This document shows, piece by piece, positions 37,101-46,361 of a stretch of 64,000 nucleotides of DNA (its first letter is position 1; each line of letters opens with the position of its first letter). Position numbers and translations under genes: made by a program. The DNA comes from Cetobacterium somerae (GTDB lineage Bacteria; Fusobacteriota; Fusobacteriia; Fusobacteriales; Fusobacteriaceae). The notes beneath the pieces are model-generated. The model did not search any database. It was not told where the DNA came from and saw only the letters and a program-made list of their open reading frames with translations. The stretch spans positions 1-64,000 of the forward strand of contig NZ_CP092520.1 in the NCBI RefSeq assembly GCF_022430525.1, given 5' to 3'.

Positions 37101-39170
37101 TTAGATTTTTTCAATAGAAACTGGAGCATATTTATATGAAGGCTCCTTAGAATATGGATCATATATAGAAAGTGTTAAATTATTTGTTTCTATATAGTGA
37201 ATAGGTGCGTATAAAACATCATGAGGTAAATTATCAGTAGTTAATGCTAAGAATTTACTACTTCTACCATTTATAGATTTAACTAAAACTTCATCTTGTG
37301 ATTCAATACCTAACTCTTCACCAAGAGTCTTAGAGATATAGATATATGAATTATCTGAAGTTGAGTCATTAACATACGTGATCTCTTTCGTTCTAGTTTG
37401 AGTATGCCACTGTCCAACAGTTCCTCTTCCTGTATTTAGAACGTAAGGATAAGTTTCATTTGTAGGCACAGGATTTTCTGCTACATCTTCAAATACAAAT
37501 TTAACCTTTTTACTAGGTGTATAGTATTCACCATTTTCAAATAGTCTTCTTTCGTTATCAACTAAAGTTTCACCCTCTCTAAATGGCCACTGAACACCAT
37601 ATCCATTTTCTAAAAGTTTATAGCTAACTCCAGTCATATCGCAAGGAGTATCCTTTGTAACTTTAACCATTTTATTGAAAACTGCTTCAGGAGTTTCCCA
37701 TCCATCTAAAAGTGTTCCCATACCTAAAGCTTTTCCTACATTATATATAACTTCAAAATCACTAAAAGATCCTTCAGGCTTAGGAATAACAGGATTCAAT
37801 TTAGATATTCTTCTTTCTGTATTGATAAGTGTTCCCTCTTTTTCTATTCCAGAAACTACTGGCAAGAAAAGATCAGCAAGTTCAGAGCTATCTGTATTTG
37901 GATACAGATCTTGTACAACAAAAAGGTCCAACTTCTCAATAGCTTCTGCGAATTGAGTGTTATTAGTCCAAGAGTGTCTAGGGTTTGTACAAAGAATCCA
38001 TAGAGCTTTAATCTCACCAGAAACTATTTTTTCAATTATTACATTGTAAGGAAGTGTAGGTTTTGTTGGGAAAATAGCAGGATCTAATCCTAAAGCATCT
38101 CCAACAATTTTTCTTTTAGCCTCATCAGTGTACTCTCCACCACCATATAATCCAGTTGTATTACTGAAAAGACGTGATCCCATAGCATTACATTGTCCTG
38201 TTATAGAGTTAGCTCCAGTTCCAGGTCTACCCATATTTCCAGTCATAACAGCTAAGTTAATTATACCTTGAGCGGTTCTAACAGCTTGATAGCTTTGGTT
38301 TATTCCCATAGTCCACCAGAAAGAAACAGCATCTCCTTCATGAATAAGTTTAACTAAAGTTAAAAATTCATCTTTAGTTATTCCTACTTTTTCTTCTATG
38401 TCATCAATAGAGAACTTTGAAACATGTTCTTTAAAGGCATCGAAATTTTCAGAATATTTTTCAATATAATTATTATCAATCCAGTTATTTTCAATTAAAT
38501 AGTTAGCAATTGTATAGTATAAAATAATATCACTTTTAGGTTTTATACAGAAGAAGTAGTCAGCATTTTGAGCTGTTTCACTGCATCTAACATCAATAAC
38601 AATAACTTTCTTATTTTTATTTTTACGTACTCTATCCCAAATGATAGGGTGAGCTACTACAGGGTTAGCTCCAGTAAAAATAATAGTGTCAGAAAGTTCT
38701 AAATCATTTAGTGTATAAGGAGGCGCATCAAATCCAAAACTTTGTTTATGTGCAACAACAGATGTAGCCATACAAAGTCTAGTATTTCCATCAAGTTGTC
38801 CACCTACAAAGTTTCTAAAAACATGACCAACTAAAGCCATCTCTTCTAAAGCTAATTGACCAGTACTTATGCAGGCTACGCTTTCTTTTCCGTGCTTTTC
38901 AACGATATCTTTTAACTTATCGCTAAAAAAACTATAAGCTCTCTCCCAAGAGATTTCCTCTCTTCCATTTTCAGTTTTTAATAGTGGGTTTTTAGGAAAA
39001 TCAGCTGATGTAAGTTGTTTATCAAGATTTAAACCTTTGATACAACTAAATCCTTTATTAACAGGATATTTTTCAGTGGGAATAACTTTTTTAATTTTAT
39101 TGTCTTCAACGTAGAAATCCATGTTACATGCTAATGAACAGTAGTTGCAAGTTGTTTGAATTTTATTCAT
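37101..39170 (-). CDS. Molybdopterin oxidoreductase, nitrate-reductase type (NasA/NapA-like)
   Basis: A 689-residue bis-MGD molybdoenzyme. The N-terminal 4Fe-4S motif CNYCSLACNMDF with the fourth Cys in GFSCIKG is followed by the block TRLCMATSVVAHKQSFGFD with the candidate Mo-ligand Cys, then GANPVVAHP and GNMGRPGTGANSITGQCNAMG. These match assimilatory/periplasmic nitrate reductases better than formate dehydrogenases. No signal peptide, so the enzyme is cytoplasmic. The ATG at 39170 follows AAGGAGG; the frame to 39251 is an upstream extension. Substrate nitrate is inferred. It heads an operon with ferredoxin, flavoprotein and channel. Confidence 0.85.
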   Translation of the reverse strand: MNKIQTTCNYCSLACNMDFYVEDNKIKKVIPTEKYPVNKGFSCIKGLNLDKQLTSADFPKNPLLKTENGREEISWERAYSFFSDKLKDIVEKHGKESVACISTGQLALEEMALVGHVFRNFVGGQLDGNTRLCMATSVVAHKQSFGFDAPPYTLNDLELSDTIIFTGANPVVAHPIIWDRVRKNKNKKVIVIDVRCSETAQNADYFFCIKPKSDIILYYTIANYLIENNWIDNNYIEKYSENFDAFKEHVSKFSIDDIEEKVGITKDEFLTLVKLIHEGDAVSFWWTMGINQSYQAVRTAQGIINLAVMTGNMGRPGTGANSITGQCNAMGSRLFSNTTGLYGGGEYTDEAKRKIVGDALGLDPAIFPTKPTLPYNVIIEKIVSGEIKALWILCTNPRHSWTNNTQFAEAIEKLDLFVVQDLYPNTDSSELADLFLPVVSGIEKEGTLINTERRISKLNPVIPKPEGSFSDFEVIYNVGKALGMGTLLDGWETPEAVFNKMVKVTKDTPCDMTGVSYKLLENGYGVQWPFREGETLVDNERRLFENGEYYTPSKKVKFVFEDVAENPVPTNETYPYVLNTGRGTVGQWHTQTRTKEITYVNDSTSDNSYIYISKTLGEELGIESQDEVLVKSINGRSSKFLALTTDNLPHDVLYAPIHYIETNNLTLSIYDPYSKEPSYKYAPVSIEKI

Positions 39171-39191
39171 ATTCTCTCCTCCTTGGTATAC

Positions 39192-39218
39192 AAGTATTAT
39201 ATACATATTATAATACTT
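39192..39218 (-). promoter_or_regulatory. Inverted repeat in the molybdoenzyme promoter
   Basis: AAGTATTAT (39192-39200) and ATAATACTT (39210-39218) are perfect 9-base arms with a 9-base spacer, just upstream of the ribosome binding site. On the minus strand they contain TATAAT-like sequence. This is a likely operator of the operon; the regulator is not identifiable. Confidence 0.5.
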
Positions 39219-39230
39219 ATTAATAAAAAA

Positions 39231-39265
39231 TAGTAGTGTGACTTTAGTCACACTACTATAAAAAA
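39231..39265. terminator. Terminator of the ribose operon
   Basis: TAGTAGTGTGACT (39231-39243) and AGTCACACTACTA (39246-39258) form a 13-base inverted repeat with A/T runs on both sides, 38 bases after the rbsB stop. It also separates this operon from the molybdoenzyme promoter. Confidence 0.85.
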
Positions 39266-39296
39266 GGTTAAAATTAATTCTAAAAATGTTTAAAAA

Positions 39297-40175
39297 TTAT
39301 TGTGTAATAAGTTCTAGTTCAACAGGAATAAACTGTGGAACTGTTTCCTTTTTTACAATTTTATCAGCCGCTTCAATTCCTTTAGCACCAATCTCTGCTG
39401 GTTTTTGAGCAACAGTTGCAGCAAGTTTACCCTCTTTAACAGCTTTCACTGCATCTTCAGTGGCATCAAAACCAACGATTATAAAATCAGTTTTTCCAGA
39501 TGCTTCAATAGCTTTTAGAGCTCCAAGGGCCATCTCATCATTATGAGCAAAAACAGCATTAACTTCAGGTTGTGCTTGTAAAATATTTTCCATAACATTA
39601 AGTCCTTTAGTTCTGTCAAAGTCAGCAGCTTGTTTTGCAACTATATCTAATTTATTCTGAGCAGCCTTGTTAAATCCTTCTCCTCTATCACGAGCAGCAG
39701 TTGTACCAGGGATTCCTTCTAACTCTACAACTTTATTATTTTTTCCATTTAATTTTTCAACTATGAAGTTTCCAGCTAATTCTCCACCAGCAACGTTATC
39801 AGAAGCGATGTGAGTAACAACTTTTCCACCATTAGACGCTCTATCTAAAGTAATTACTGGAACTTTATTACGGTTAGCAGCTTTAACAGCTGATACAACA
39901 GCATCAGAATCAGTTGGATTTATTAAAAGAACATCTATTCCTTTAACAAGAAGATCTTCAACATTTCCTAACTCCTTAGAAGGATCATTTTGAGAGTCTA
40001 AAACAACAATTTCGTGCCCCATCTCTTTTGCTTTAGAAACAGCTCCCTCTTTTAAAGTAACGAAGAAAGGATTGTCTTGTGTAGAAACAACTAATCCTAC
40101 CTTAGCAGCTTCAGCAATTGTCCCCATACCTAAAGCAAGAACCATAAGTCCTAAAAATCTTAATTTGTTTTTCAT
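39297..40175 (-). CDS. rbsB: Ribose ABC transporter, periplasmic binding protein
   Basis: A 292-residue exported sugar-binding protein. It has a signal peptide with a hydrophobic core [17 protein letters not shown] (cleavage near residue 23) and the two-lobe type I periplasmic binding fold ([19 protein letters not shown], then [20 protein letters not shown], and [16 protein letters not shown]). It captures ribose and hands it to RbsC. The ATG at 40175 is preferred over an in-frame upstream start. It is the last gene of the operon before a strong terminator. Confidence 0.9.
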   Translation of the reverse strand: MKNKLRFLGLMVLALGMGTIAEAAKVGLVVSTQDNPFFVTLKEGAVSKAKEMGHEIVVLDSQNDPSKELGNVEDLLVKGIDVLLINPTDSDAVVSAVKAANRNKVPVITLDRASNGGKVVTHIASDNVAGGELAGNFIVEKLNGKNNKVVELEGIPGTTAARDRGEGFNKAAQNKLDIVAKQAADFDRTKGLNVMENILQAQPEVNAVFAHNDEMALGALKAIEASGKTDFIIVGFDATEDAVKAVKEGKLAATVAQKPAEIGAKGIEAADKIVKKETVPQFIPVELELITQ

Positions 40176-40198
40176 AATTATTACACCACCCATAAAAT

Positions 40199-41125
40199 TT
40201 ATTTAGAAGATTTTTTATCAATTAAAACAGCTATAAGAATTACTAAAGCTTTAACCATCATCTGATAGTAAGATGATACGTTTAAAAGGTTTAAAGCGTT
40301 TCCTAAAACACCAATAATAATTGCTCCAAGAGCAGTTCCTGCAATGGTACCAACTCCACCAGCAAGAGATGTTCCACCTAGAACAACTGCAGCAATGGCA
40401 TCAAGTTCATACCCAGATCCAGCAGTAGGTTGAGCAGAACCAAGTCTAGAAGTAACAATAACTCCAGCTAAAGCTGAAAGAGCTCCACAAACACCATAAA
40501 CTAAAGTTTTATATTTAGATGTATTTACTCCTGAAAGTTTAGTAGCTTCTTCATTTCCACCAATAGCATAGATATATCTACCAAATTTGATATTATTTAG
40601 TATATAGTATCCAGCTATGAAAAGAGCAATCATAATATATATTGGGATAGGAATATCAAAGAAATAACCTCCACCAATATTATCAAAGAAATCTCCACCA
40701 TCTCTCACAGGGATTGGCTTACCATCAGTGAAAACTAAAGTGGCTCCCCTTAAAAGAGTCATAGTAACTAAAGTAACTATAAATGGCTGAAGTTTAGCAT
40801 ATGATATAAGTAAACCGTTAAAAATTCCAAAAAGTCCACCAATAATAACAGCTATAACAATAGCTAAAATTGGATTTACACCATTAGCTATTAAACTTGC
40901 TCCAAAAGCTCCAGTTAAAGCTAAAATAGAACCAACAGAAAGATCGATTCCACCAGTTAAAATAACTAAAGTCATTCCAATTGCAATAACTGAGTTTATA
41001 GATGTTTGTCTTAAAACGTTTAAGATATTATTAACTGATAAAAACCTTGGGTTTAAAAATGAAACTATTATAGAGAAAACAATTAAACCGATTAGAGGCT
41101 TATTGTTATATATTTTTTTTAACAT
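40199..41125 (-). CDS. rbsC: Ribose ABC transporter, permease
   Basis: A 308-residue permease with about ten membrane segments. It shows the conserved sugar-ABC motif [19 protein letters not shown] (residues 56-75) and the EAA-like loop [19 protein letters not shown] (about residues 187-206) that contacts the ATPase. Length and order match rbsC. It starts 3 bases after the rbsA stop and ends 23 bases before the rbsB start. Confidence 0.92.
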   Translation of the reverse strand: MLKKIYNNKPLIGLIVFSIIVSFLNPRFLSVNNILNVLRQTSINSVIAIGMTLVILTGGIDLSVGSILALTGAFGASLIANGVNPILAIVIAVIIGGLFGIFNGLLISYAKLQPFIVTLVTMTLLRGATLVFTDGKPIPVRDGGDFFDNIGGGYFFDIPIPIYIMIALFIAGYYILNNIKFGRYIYAIGGNEEATKLSGVNTSKYKTLVYGVCGALSALAGVIVTSRLGSAQPTAGSGYELDAIAAVVLGGTSLAGGVGTIAGTALGAIIIGVLGNALNLLNVSSYYQMMVKALVILIAVLIDKKSSK

Positions 41126-41128
41126 TAT

Positions 41129-42619
41129 TTATTCAACTCCTACTGCATATCTCATTATTTTTTCTTGAGTGAACTCATCTTTAGATAGAGTTCCACTTAT
41201 TTTGTGTTCATGGATAACCATAATTCTATCACTTAGTCCCATTACTTCTGGCATTTCAGAAGATATCATAATAATACTAAGACCTTTTTTCTTTAGCTCG
41301 TTAATAACATCGTAGATCTCTTTTTTAGCACCAACATCTACTCCTCTAGTTGGCTCATCTAAAATCAGAATTTTAGGATTAGTTAAAAGAGCTTTTGCAA
41401 TAGCTACTTTTTGTTGGTTTCCACCACTTAAGTTTTTAATAATTTGATTAGGTGAAGGAGTTTTTACTCCAAATTTTTCAATATATTCATCAACAGATTT
41501 GTTTTCAGCATTTTTATTTAAACCTAATCTACTTGAGAAGAATTTTAAAGATGATAGAGTCATATTTTCTTTAACACTTAATCCTAATACTAACCCATCT
41601 CCTTTTCTGTCTTCTGAAACGTAGGCAATTCCATGGTTAACACCAGATTCAGGAGAAGTAATAGAAACATCTTGTCCCTCTATAAAAACTTTACCAGAAG
41701 ATTTTTTATAATATCCATATATAGTTTTTACAAGCTCACTTCTTCCAGCTCCCATAAGACCAGCAATACCTAAAATTTCTCCTTTTTTTAAAGCAAAAGA
41801 TGCATCTTTTACATATTTACCACAAAGGTTTTCAACTCTTAAAACTTCATCACCAGGAGTTACAGAAACATTAGGAAACTGCTCACTTAAAGTTCTTCCA
41901 ACCATTTTTTCAATAATATAGTTTTCATCAATATCTTTAACTTCAGCTTCAGAGATAAATTTACCATCTCTTAAAACAGTTATATCATCACAAATAGCAG
42001 GAATCTCTTTTAATCTATGAGATATATATATGATACTTTTTCCTTCTGATGTAAGCTCTTTAATAACTTTGAAAAGACTTTCAGTTTCCTTATCAGTTAG
42101 TGCATCTGTAGGTTCGTCCATAACAATTAGTTTAGCGTTTTGTGAAAGAGCTTTAGCAATTTCAACCATTTGCATTTTACCGATTGTTAAGTCTTTTATT
42201 AAAGTTTTTTCACTGTCTTCAACATTAAGAAGATCTAAAATTGATCTAGCTTCTCTATGCATAAGAGTCCAATCTATTTTTCCAAAATTATTTGTAAGTT
42301 CTCTTCCTAAAAATATATTCTCAGTTATACTCATGTGTTGAATTAAATTTAGCTCTTGGTGAATAATAGCAATACCAGCTTCTTGAGAATCTTTAGTTCC
42401 TTTAAAAGTAACTTCATGTCCATGATAGAAAACAGTCCCTGAATCTTTACTATAGATACCAGTCATTATTTTCATAAGTGTTGACTTTCCAGCACCATTT
42501 TCTCCCATTAAAGCCATAACTCTTCCTTTGTAAGCATTTAAACAAGCACCATCTAGTGCTTTAACACCTGGGAAAGATTTACAGATATCTTTCATTTGTA
42601 AAACAATTTCTTTATTCAT
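41129..42619 (-). CDS. rbsA: Ribose ABC transporter, fused ATPase
   Basis: A 496-residue protein with two ATP-binding domains, the normal form for sugar importers of this class. The first has Walker [10 protein letters not shown] (about residues 38-46), a degenerate signature and Walker [12 protein letters not shown]. The second has the altered P-loop GLMGAGRSE, an intact signature LSGGNQQK, and [11 protein letters not shown]. It energises RbsC. The rbsD stop lies directly before the rbsA ATG. Confidence 0.92.
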   Translation of the reverse strand: MNKEIVLQMKDICKSFPGVKALDGACLNAYKGRVMALMGENGAGKSTLMKIMTGIYSKDSGTVFYHGHEVTFKGTKDSQEAGIAIIHQELNLIQHMSITENIFLGRELTNNFGKIDWTLMHREARSILDLLNVEDSEKTLIKDLTIGKMQMVEIAKALSQNAKLIVMDEPTDALTDKETESLFKVIKELTSEGKSIIYISHRLKEIPAICDDITVLRDGKFISEAEVKDIDENYIIEKMVGRTLSEQFPNVSVTPGDEVLRVENLCGKYVKDASFALKKGEILGIAGLMGAGRSELVKTIYGYYKKSSGKVFIEGQDVSITSPESGVNHGIAYVSEDRKGDGLVLGLSVKENMTLSSLKFFSSRLGLNKNAENKSVDEYIEKFGVKTPSPNQIIKNLSGGNQQKVAIAKALLTNPKILILDEPTRGVDVGAKKEIYDVINELKKKGLSIIMISSEMPEVMGLSDRIMVIHEHKISGTLSKDEFTQEKIMRYAVGVE

Positions 42620-43027
42620 TTAGAAAACTACTCCTGACTTTAAAATAATATTTGCATATGGAGTACATTCTCCAGTTCTAACAATTGCTTCACTTTCTTT
42701 TGTGATCTCTTTAAACTCTGTGTGAGAAACTTCAACAACTTTTGGATTCATTCCATTTTTTACGAAAGTTTCTAAAATTTCATTATAAACTTTAGGGTTA
42801 ATAGTTTTAATTTCAGAGGCTAGAACAATCTCTTCAACTATCATTTCACTTAAAATAGCATCTAAAGTTTTGATAAAACTAGGGTATCCAGCTTCAATAG
42901 CTAAATCTATTCTTTTTACACCTTTTGGGAATGGAAGGCCAGCATCACAAAGTGTAATGTGAGATGTATGACCTATTTTAGCAATCTCATAAGAAAGTTC
43001 ACTATTTAAAAGTTTTCCTTTTTTCAT
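42620..43027 (-). CDS. rbsD: D-ribose pyranase
   Basis: A 135-residue ring-opening mutarotase converting ribopyranose to the furanose that the kinase uses. It has the conserved early IGHTSHITLCDAGLPFPKG stretch (residues 17-36, catalytic His and Asp region) and the final TGECTPYANIILKSGVVF strand. Length is standard. Its stop is immediately followed by the rbsA start, and the rbsK stop lies 3 bases before its own start. Confidence 0.92.
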   Translation of the reverse strand: MKKGKLLNSELSYEIAKIGHTSHITLCDAGLPFPKGVKRIDLAIEAGYPSFIKTLDAILSEMIVEEIVLASEIKTINPKVYNEILETFVKNGMNPKVVEVSHTEFKEITKESEAIVRTGECTPYANIILKSGVVF

Positions 43028-43030
43028 AAT

Positions 43031-43942
43031 TTATTCTCCTTTAAAATTTAATACTTCTTCAAGAGTTGGTATCGATGTTTGAGCACCAATTCTAGTAACA
43101 GATATAGCAGCAACCTTAGTTCCTCTATCAATAGCTTCTTCAAAAGTTAGACCAGAAGCAAGTCCATTTACAAAACCACCAATAAAACTATCTCCAGCAG
43201 CAGTTGTATCAATTGCTTTAACTTTGTAAGCTGGGAATGATCTTCTCTCTGTTTTACTTATAAACATACATCCCTTACTTCCTAAAGTAACGATAAGTCC
43301 TTTAACACCTTTGTCTAAAAGTATGTTAGCAGCATTTATTACACTTTCTTCATCAGTAACAGGTATTCCAGATAAAATCTCTAACTCTGTTTCATTTGGA
43401 ATTATATAATCAGAATTTGAAATAATCTCTTCATCCAATTTATTAGCAGGAGCTGGATTTAAAATAGTTATTTTTCCAAGCTCTTTAGCTTTTTTTAATG
43501 AATATTTAACTGTTTCCATTGGGATTTCAAGTTGAGTAACAAGAATATCACAATTTTTAATAGTATCTAAATGTCTATCTATATAAGAATTATCAACTTC
43601 ATAATTAGCTCCAGGAACAACAATAATTCTATTTTGTCCATTATCTTCTACGATAATTTTAGCAATACCAGTCGCTTCATCACAATACTCGATATTAGAA
43701 ACATCTACTCCATCTTTTTTCATAGAATCTAGAAGAATATTTCCCATACCCTCTTTTCCTATTTTTCCTAGCATAGAAACTGGAGATTTCATCTTCCCCA
43801 TAGCAACAGCTTGGTTAGCTCCTTTTCCACCAGGGATTTGCATGAATTTCTTACCTAAAAGAGTTTCACCACCACGAGGTGCTCTTTCGCAAATTGTAAC
43901 TAAATCCATGTTAATGCTTCCAACAACAACAATTTTTTTCAT
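43031..43942 (-). CDS. rbsK: Ribokinase
   Basis: A 303-residue PfkB-family kinase making ribose 5-phosphate. It has the N-terminal GSINMDLVTICERAPRGGET and IPGGKGANQAVAMGK motifs, and the C-terminal catalytic AIDTTAAGDSFIGGF (Asp in the GD pair, about residue 252). It is the first gene of the rbs operon, transcribed in the order K-D-A-C-B, and no rbsR is encoded next to it in this window. Ribosome binding site AAGGAG. Confidence 0.92.
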   Translation of the reverse strand: MKKIVVVGSINMDLVTICERAPRGGETLLGKKFMQIPGGKGANQAVAMGKMKSPVSMLGKIGKEGMGNILLDSMKKDGVDVSNIEYCDEATGIAKIIVEDNGQNRIIVVPGANYEVDNSYIDRHLDTIKNCDILVTQLEIPMETVKYSLKKAKELGKITILNPAPANKLDEEIISNSDYIIPNETELEILSGIPVTDEESVINAANILLDKGVKGLIVTLGSKGCMFISKTERRSFPAYKVKAIDTTAAGDSFIGGFVNGLASGLTFEEAIDRGTKVAAISVTRIGAQTSIPTLEEVLNFKGE

Positions 43943-43962
43943 GTTAAAATCTCCTTAAAAAA

Positions 43963-44034
43963 TAATTAATGTGATTAAATAGTGTACACAATAAGTTTAA
44001 AAAATACTCGATACCTTTAATTTAGCACACTAAA
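43963..44034 (-). promoter_or_regulatory. Promoter of the rbs operon and an upstream palindrome
   Basis: On the minus strand TTGTGT (43991-43986) and TAATTA (43968-43963) have a 17-base spacer. Upstream TTTAGCACACTAAA (44021-44034) is a 5+5 palindrome that could be a regulator site. Both are weak assignments made from sequence alone. Confidence 0.4.
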
Positions 44035-44045
44035 AAAGTAATGTC

Positions 44046-44082
44046 AATAAAATAAAAACTGAAACTTTGTGAAAAGTTTCAG
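44046..44082 (-). terminator. Terminator of the FMN-binding-like gene
   Basis: CTGAAACTTT (44059-44068) and AAAGTTTCAG (44073-44082) flank a 4-base loop. On the minus strand they are followed by T-rich sequence. Confidence 0.8.
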
Positions 44083-44094
44083 CAATTATTAGTA

Positions 44095-44826
44095 TTATTT
44101 AGTTGGAATAGCCACCTCAACACGGTTTTCATATGCATTTTTTAGTGCACCTAAAATATCTCCATGACTATCTCTTAAACTCATTGTAGCTCCAGCAGTT
44201 ATATCAGCAACCTCTTTTTTTTCAGCTTCAGTTAATTTACTATATTTTTCTTTATCTTTATCATTTCTACTATTTTCTTTTAAAGGTCTTCCGTTAACAT
44301 CTGAGTATAGCTTTGTGAAAATAATTTCTAACTCTTCAACTGTTTTACCTTTAAATTTCTCTTGGAAAAAGTCCATTTGTTCATCCCATTCATTTTTAGG
44401 GTTCATTCCATAGGCAGCTCCACGTTCTCTTTTAGTTTTCCAATTATCAACTTCATTAGCTATGCTAGCAGGAGTATTTTCAGTTTTACCAATAACTTTT
44501 TTAGTTTTATGATCAGCTAAATTATGACCTTCAGTTCCAGGCCACCCTGAAAAATGTGGCATGCTTTCTCCATCGTAATTTGGTGTACTAACTTCTAAGG
44601 CATCAACTACGGCATTTATAATTTTTCCATCAGAATCGAAAAGTACAGCAGCATCTACGTAGTTGAAACTATAAACTTGTTGTCCTTCACTATCTTTACC
44701 AGGACCAACTCTAAAGTTTGTTGAATGTCCTAAACCTTGGTAGATTTTAGTTTCAGCAGCAAAAGATGAAATTGATCCACAAAGTAAAAGAGCTGAAAGA
44801 GATAGTGGTAACCATTTTTTTATCAT
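44095..44826 (-). CDS. Exported FMN-binding-like protein, possibly flavinylated
   Basis: A 243-residue secreted protein with a signal peptide (MIKKWLPLSLSALLLCGSISSFA, cut near residue 24 after Ala). The strand KIINAVVDALEVSTPNYDGE and the late DITAGATMSLRDSHGDILGAL resemble FMN-binding domains, in which a conserved (S/T)GAT-S motif carries covalent FMN attached by ApbE. Here AGAT-MS keeps the Thr in the right place. It could be an extracytoplasmic flavin electron carrier. The ATG at 44826 is used, since the GTG at 44835 overlaps the ribosome binding site AAAGGAG. It is a single-gene unit. Confidence 0.6.
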   Translation of the reverse strand: MIKKWLPLSLSALLLCGSISSFAAETKIYQGLGHSTNFRVGPGKDSEGQQVYSFNYVDAAVLFDSDGKIINAVVDALEVSTPNYDGESMPHFSGWPGTEGHNLADHKTKKVIGKTENTPASIANEVDNWKTKRERGAAYGMNPKNEWDEQMDFFQEKFKGKTVEELEIIFTKLYSDVNGRPLKENSRNDKDKEKYSKLTEAEKKEVADITAGATMSLRDSHGDILGALKNAYENRVEVAIPTK

Positions 44827-44980
44827 TAAAATCACTCCTTTTGGAAATAGATTAGTTTCTAAGTAGTACGTATATACCTTATTTTTTTTGAAAAAACAAG
44901 AAAAAAATTTTTTCTAAAGGATTTATTAATAAAGAAGAGAATAATGTAGCATGAAAACAATTAAATACAGGAGGAGTGTT

Positions 44981-45037
44981 ATGTTGCATAGAGTAAAAGT
45001 TTGTGAGGAGAAGGAGGTTTCCAAATGGATGATTTAA
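44981..45037 (+). CDS. 18-residue leader peptide overlapping the permease start
   Basis: ACAGGAGGAG precedes an ATG encoding MLHRVKVCEEKEVSKWMI and a TAA that lies inside the permease coding sequence. The ribosome binding site of the permease (AAGGAGG) lies within this small frame, so translation of the two would be linked. No conserved stalling motif or attenuator hairpin is visible. The peptide may be incidental. Confidence 0.4.
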   Translation: MLHRVKVCEEKEVSKWMI

Positions 45038-46317
45038 AGAGTAACAAGCTTGGATTTTGGAGTATTTTCTTTTTGGGGATAAACTCAATAATTGGGTCAG
45101 GGATTTTTCTTTTACCAAATAAAGCATACGCTGATGTAGGATTAGCTAGTCTAATAGTAATTTTAATAAATGCTGTGTTAGCACTGTTTTTAGCCCTTTG
45201 TTTTGCTGAAACAGCAAGTATTTTTGATAAAAATGGTTCATCTTTTGTGTATGCAAAAGAAGCATATGGAAACTTTGTAGGTTTTGAAATTGGAATTTTT
45301 GCTTGGTTCATAGGTATTGTTAGTTGGGCAGCAGAGATTCAAGGTTTTTTAACGGCATTTGGTGGAATATATCCTATAACCATTGATCCATATTATAATA
45401 AATTATTTGTAGTAGGTATTGGAGTTTTCTTAGGAGTACTAAACTACTTAGGAGTTAAATTTTCAAAAATATTAAATAATCTTATAACTGTAAGTAAGTT
45501 ATTACCTTTAATACTATTTGTTTTTGTAGGAATATTTTTTATAAAGGGACCAGATTTTTTTCCATTGATTCCTAAGATAGAGCTAGGTCTTTCAACTGGA
45601 AATTTAGGAGTTGCCACTTTAGTTATATTTTATGCATTTACTGGATTTGATTTATTGGCAGTAGCAGCAGAAGATATGCAAAATCCAACAAAAAATTTAC
45701 CTAAAGCTATAATATGGGTTATGATATTCTGTTCTATTTTTTATCTGATGGTTATGGTGGTTTGTATAGGTTTATTAGGACCTAAGTTAGGAACAACTTC
45801 AGTTCCGATAGCTTCAGCGACAGCAGCAGTATTTGGAAGTTCTGGATTTTTATTTATAACAATAGCTACTTTGGTTTCTATTGGAGGAATAACAATAGCT
45901 TTATCATTTATTGCACCAAGATCAATTCAAGCTTTAGCAGATAGTAAATATGTACCTGAAATTTTTAATAAAAAAGGTAGATTTGGAACAGCTGGATTTG
46001 CAATTTTATTAACAACAGCAATAACTATTAGTTTAGCTCTTTATGGAAACTTTATATTTTTAGCAAGCCTTACAGTTATAGCTCGTTTAATTGAGTTTAT
46101 ATCTACGGCAGGTTCTGTTTTAGTTTTTAGAAAAAGAAAGTTAAAAGCACAATATAAAATTCCATTAGGACCGATTATTCCAGTAATAGCTATAATATTA
46201 TCAATATGGTTATTAAGTCAATCGTCACATGAAAATCTACTTTTTATTATAATAGGATTTATAATTGGAGCTATATTATATGTAACTTATGCTAAAAAAC
46301 AAATGGAGAAACAATAA
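45025..46317 (+). CDS. APC-family amino acid/polyamine antiporter
   Basis: A 430-residue permease with about twelve membrane segments. The first has the APC signature INSIIGSGIFLLPNKAYADVG with the unwound GSGIF. The region AFTGFDLLAVAAEDMQNPTKNLPKA (about residues 205-228) is typical of basic amino acid/polyamine exchangers. Facing aguB and aguA across a shared terminator, it is a candidate agmatine/putrescine antiporter. Substrate inferred from neighbourhood only. Ribosome binding site AAGGAGG. Confidence 0.8.
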   Translation: MDDLKSNKLGFWSIFFLGINSIIGSGIFLLPNKAYADVGLASLIVILINAVLALFLALCFAETASIFDKNGSSFVYAKEAYGNFVGFEIGIFAWFIGIVSWAAEIQGFLTAFGGIYPITIDPYYNKLFVVGIGVFLGVLNYLGVKFSKILNNLITVSKLLPLILFVFVGIFFIKGPDFFPLIPKIELGLSTGNLGVATLVIFYAFTGFDLLAVAAEDMQNPTKNLPKAIIWVMIFCSIFYLMVMVVCIGLLGPKLGTTSVPIASATAAVFGSSGFLFITIATLVSIGGITIALSFIAPRSIQALADSKYVPEIFNKKGRFGTAGFAILLTTAITISLALYGNFIFLASLTVIARLIEFISTAGSVLVFRKRKLKAQYKIPLGPIIPVIAIILSIWLLSQSSHENLLFIIIGFIIGAILYVTYAKKQMEKQ

Positions 46318-46321
46318 AAAT

Positions 46322-46345
46322 AGGAGGATGCATTCGCATCCTCCT
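46322..46345. terminator. Bidirectional terminator between the permease and aguB
   Basis: AGGAGGATGC (46322-46331) and GCATCCTCCT (46336-46345) form a perfect 10-bp stem with loop ATTC between two converging genes. A-rich and T-rich flanks are on both sides. Confidence 0.85.
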
Positions 46346-46361
46346 TATTATTTTATAAGTA

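Noticed and set aside
37082-37162. N-terminal extension of the ferredoxin subunit
   Set aside because: It reads through the end of the molybdoenzyme gene, and a good ribosome binding site precedes the TTG at 37081.
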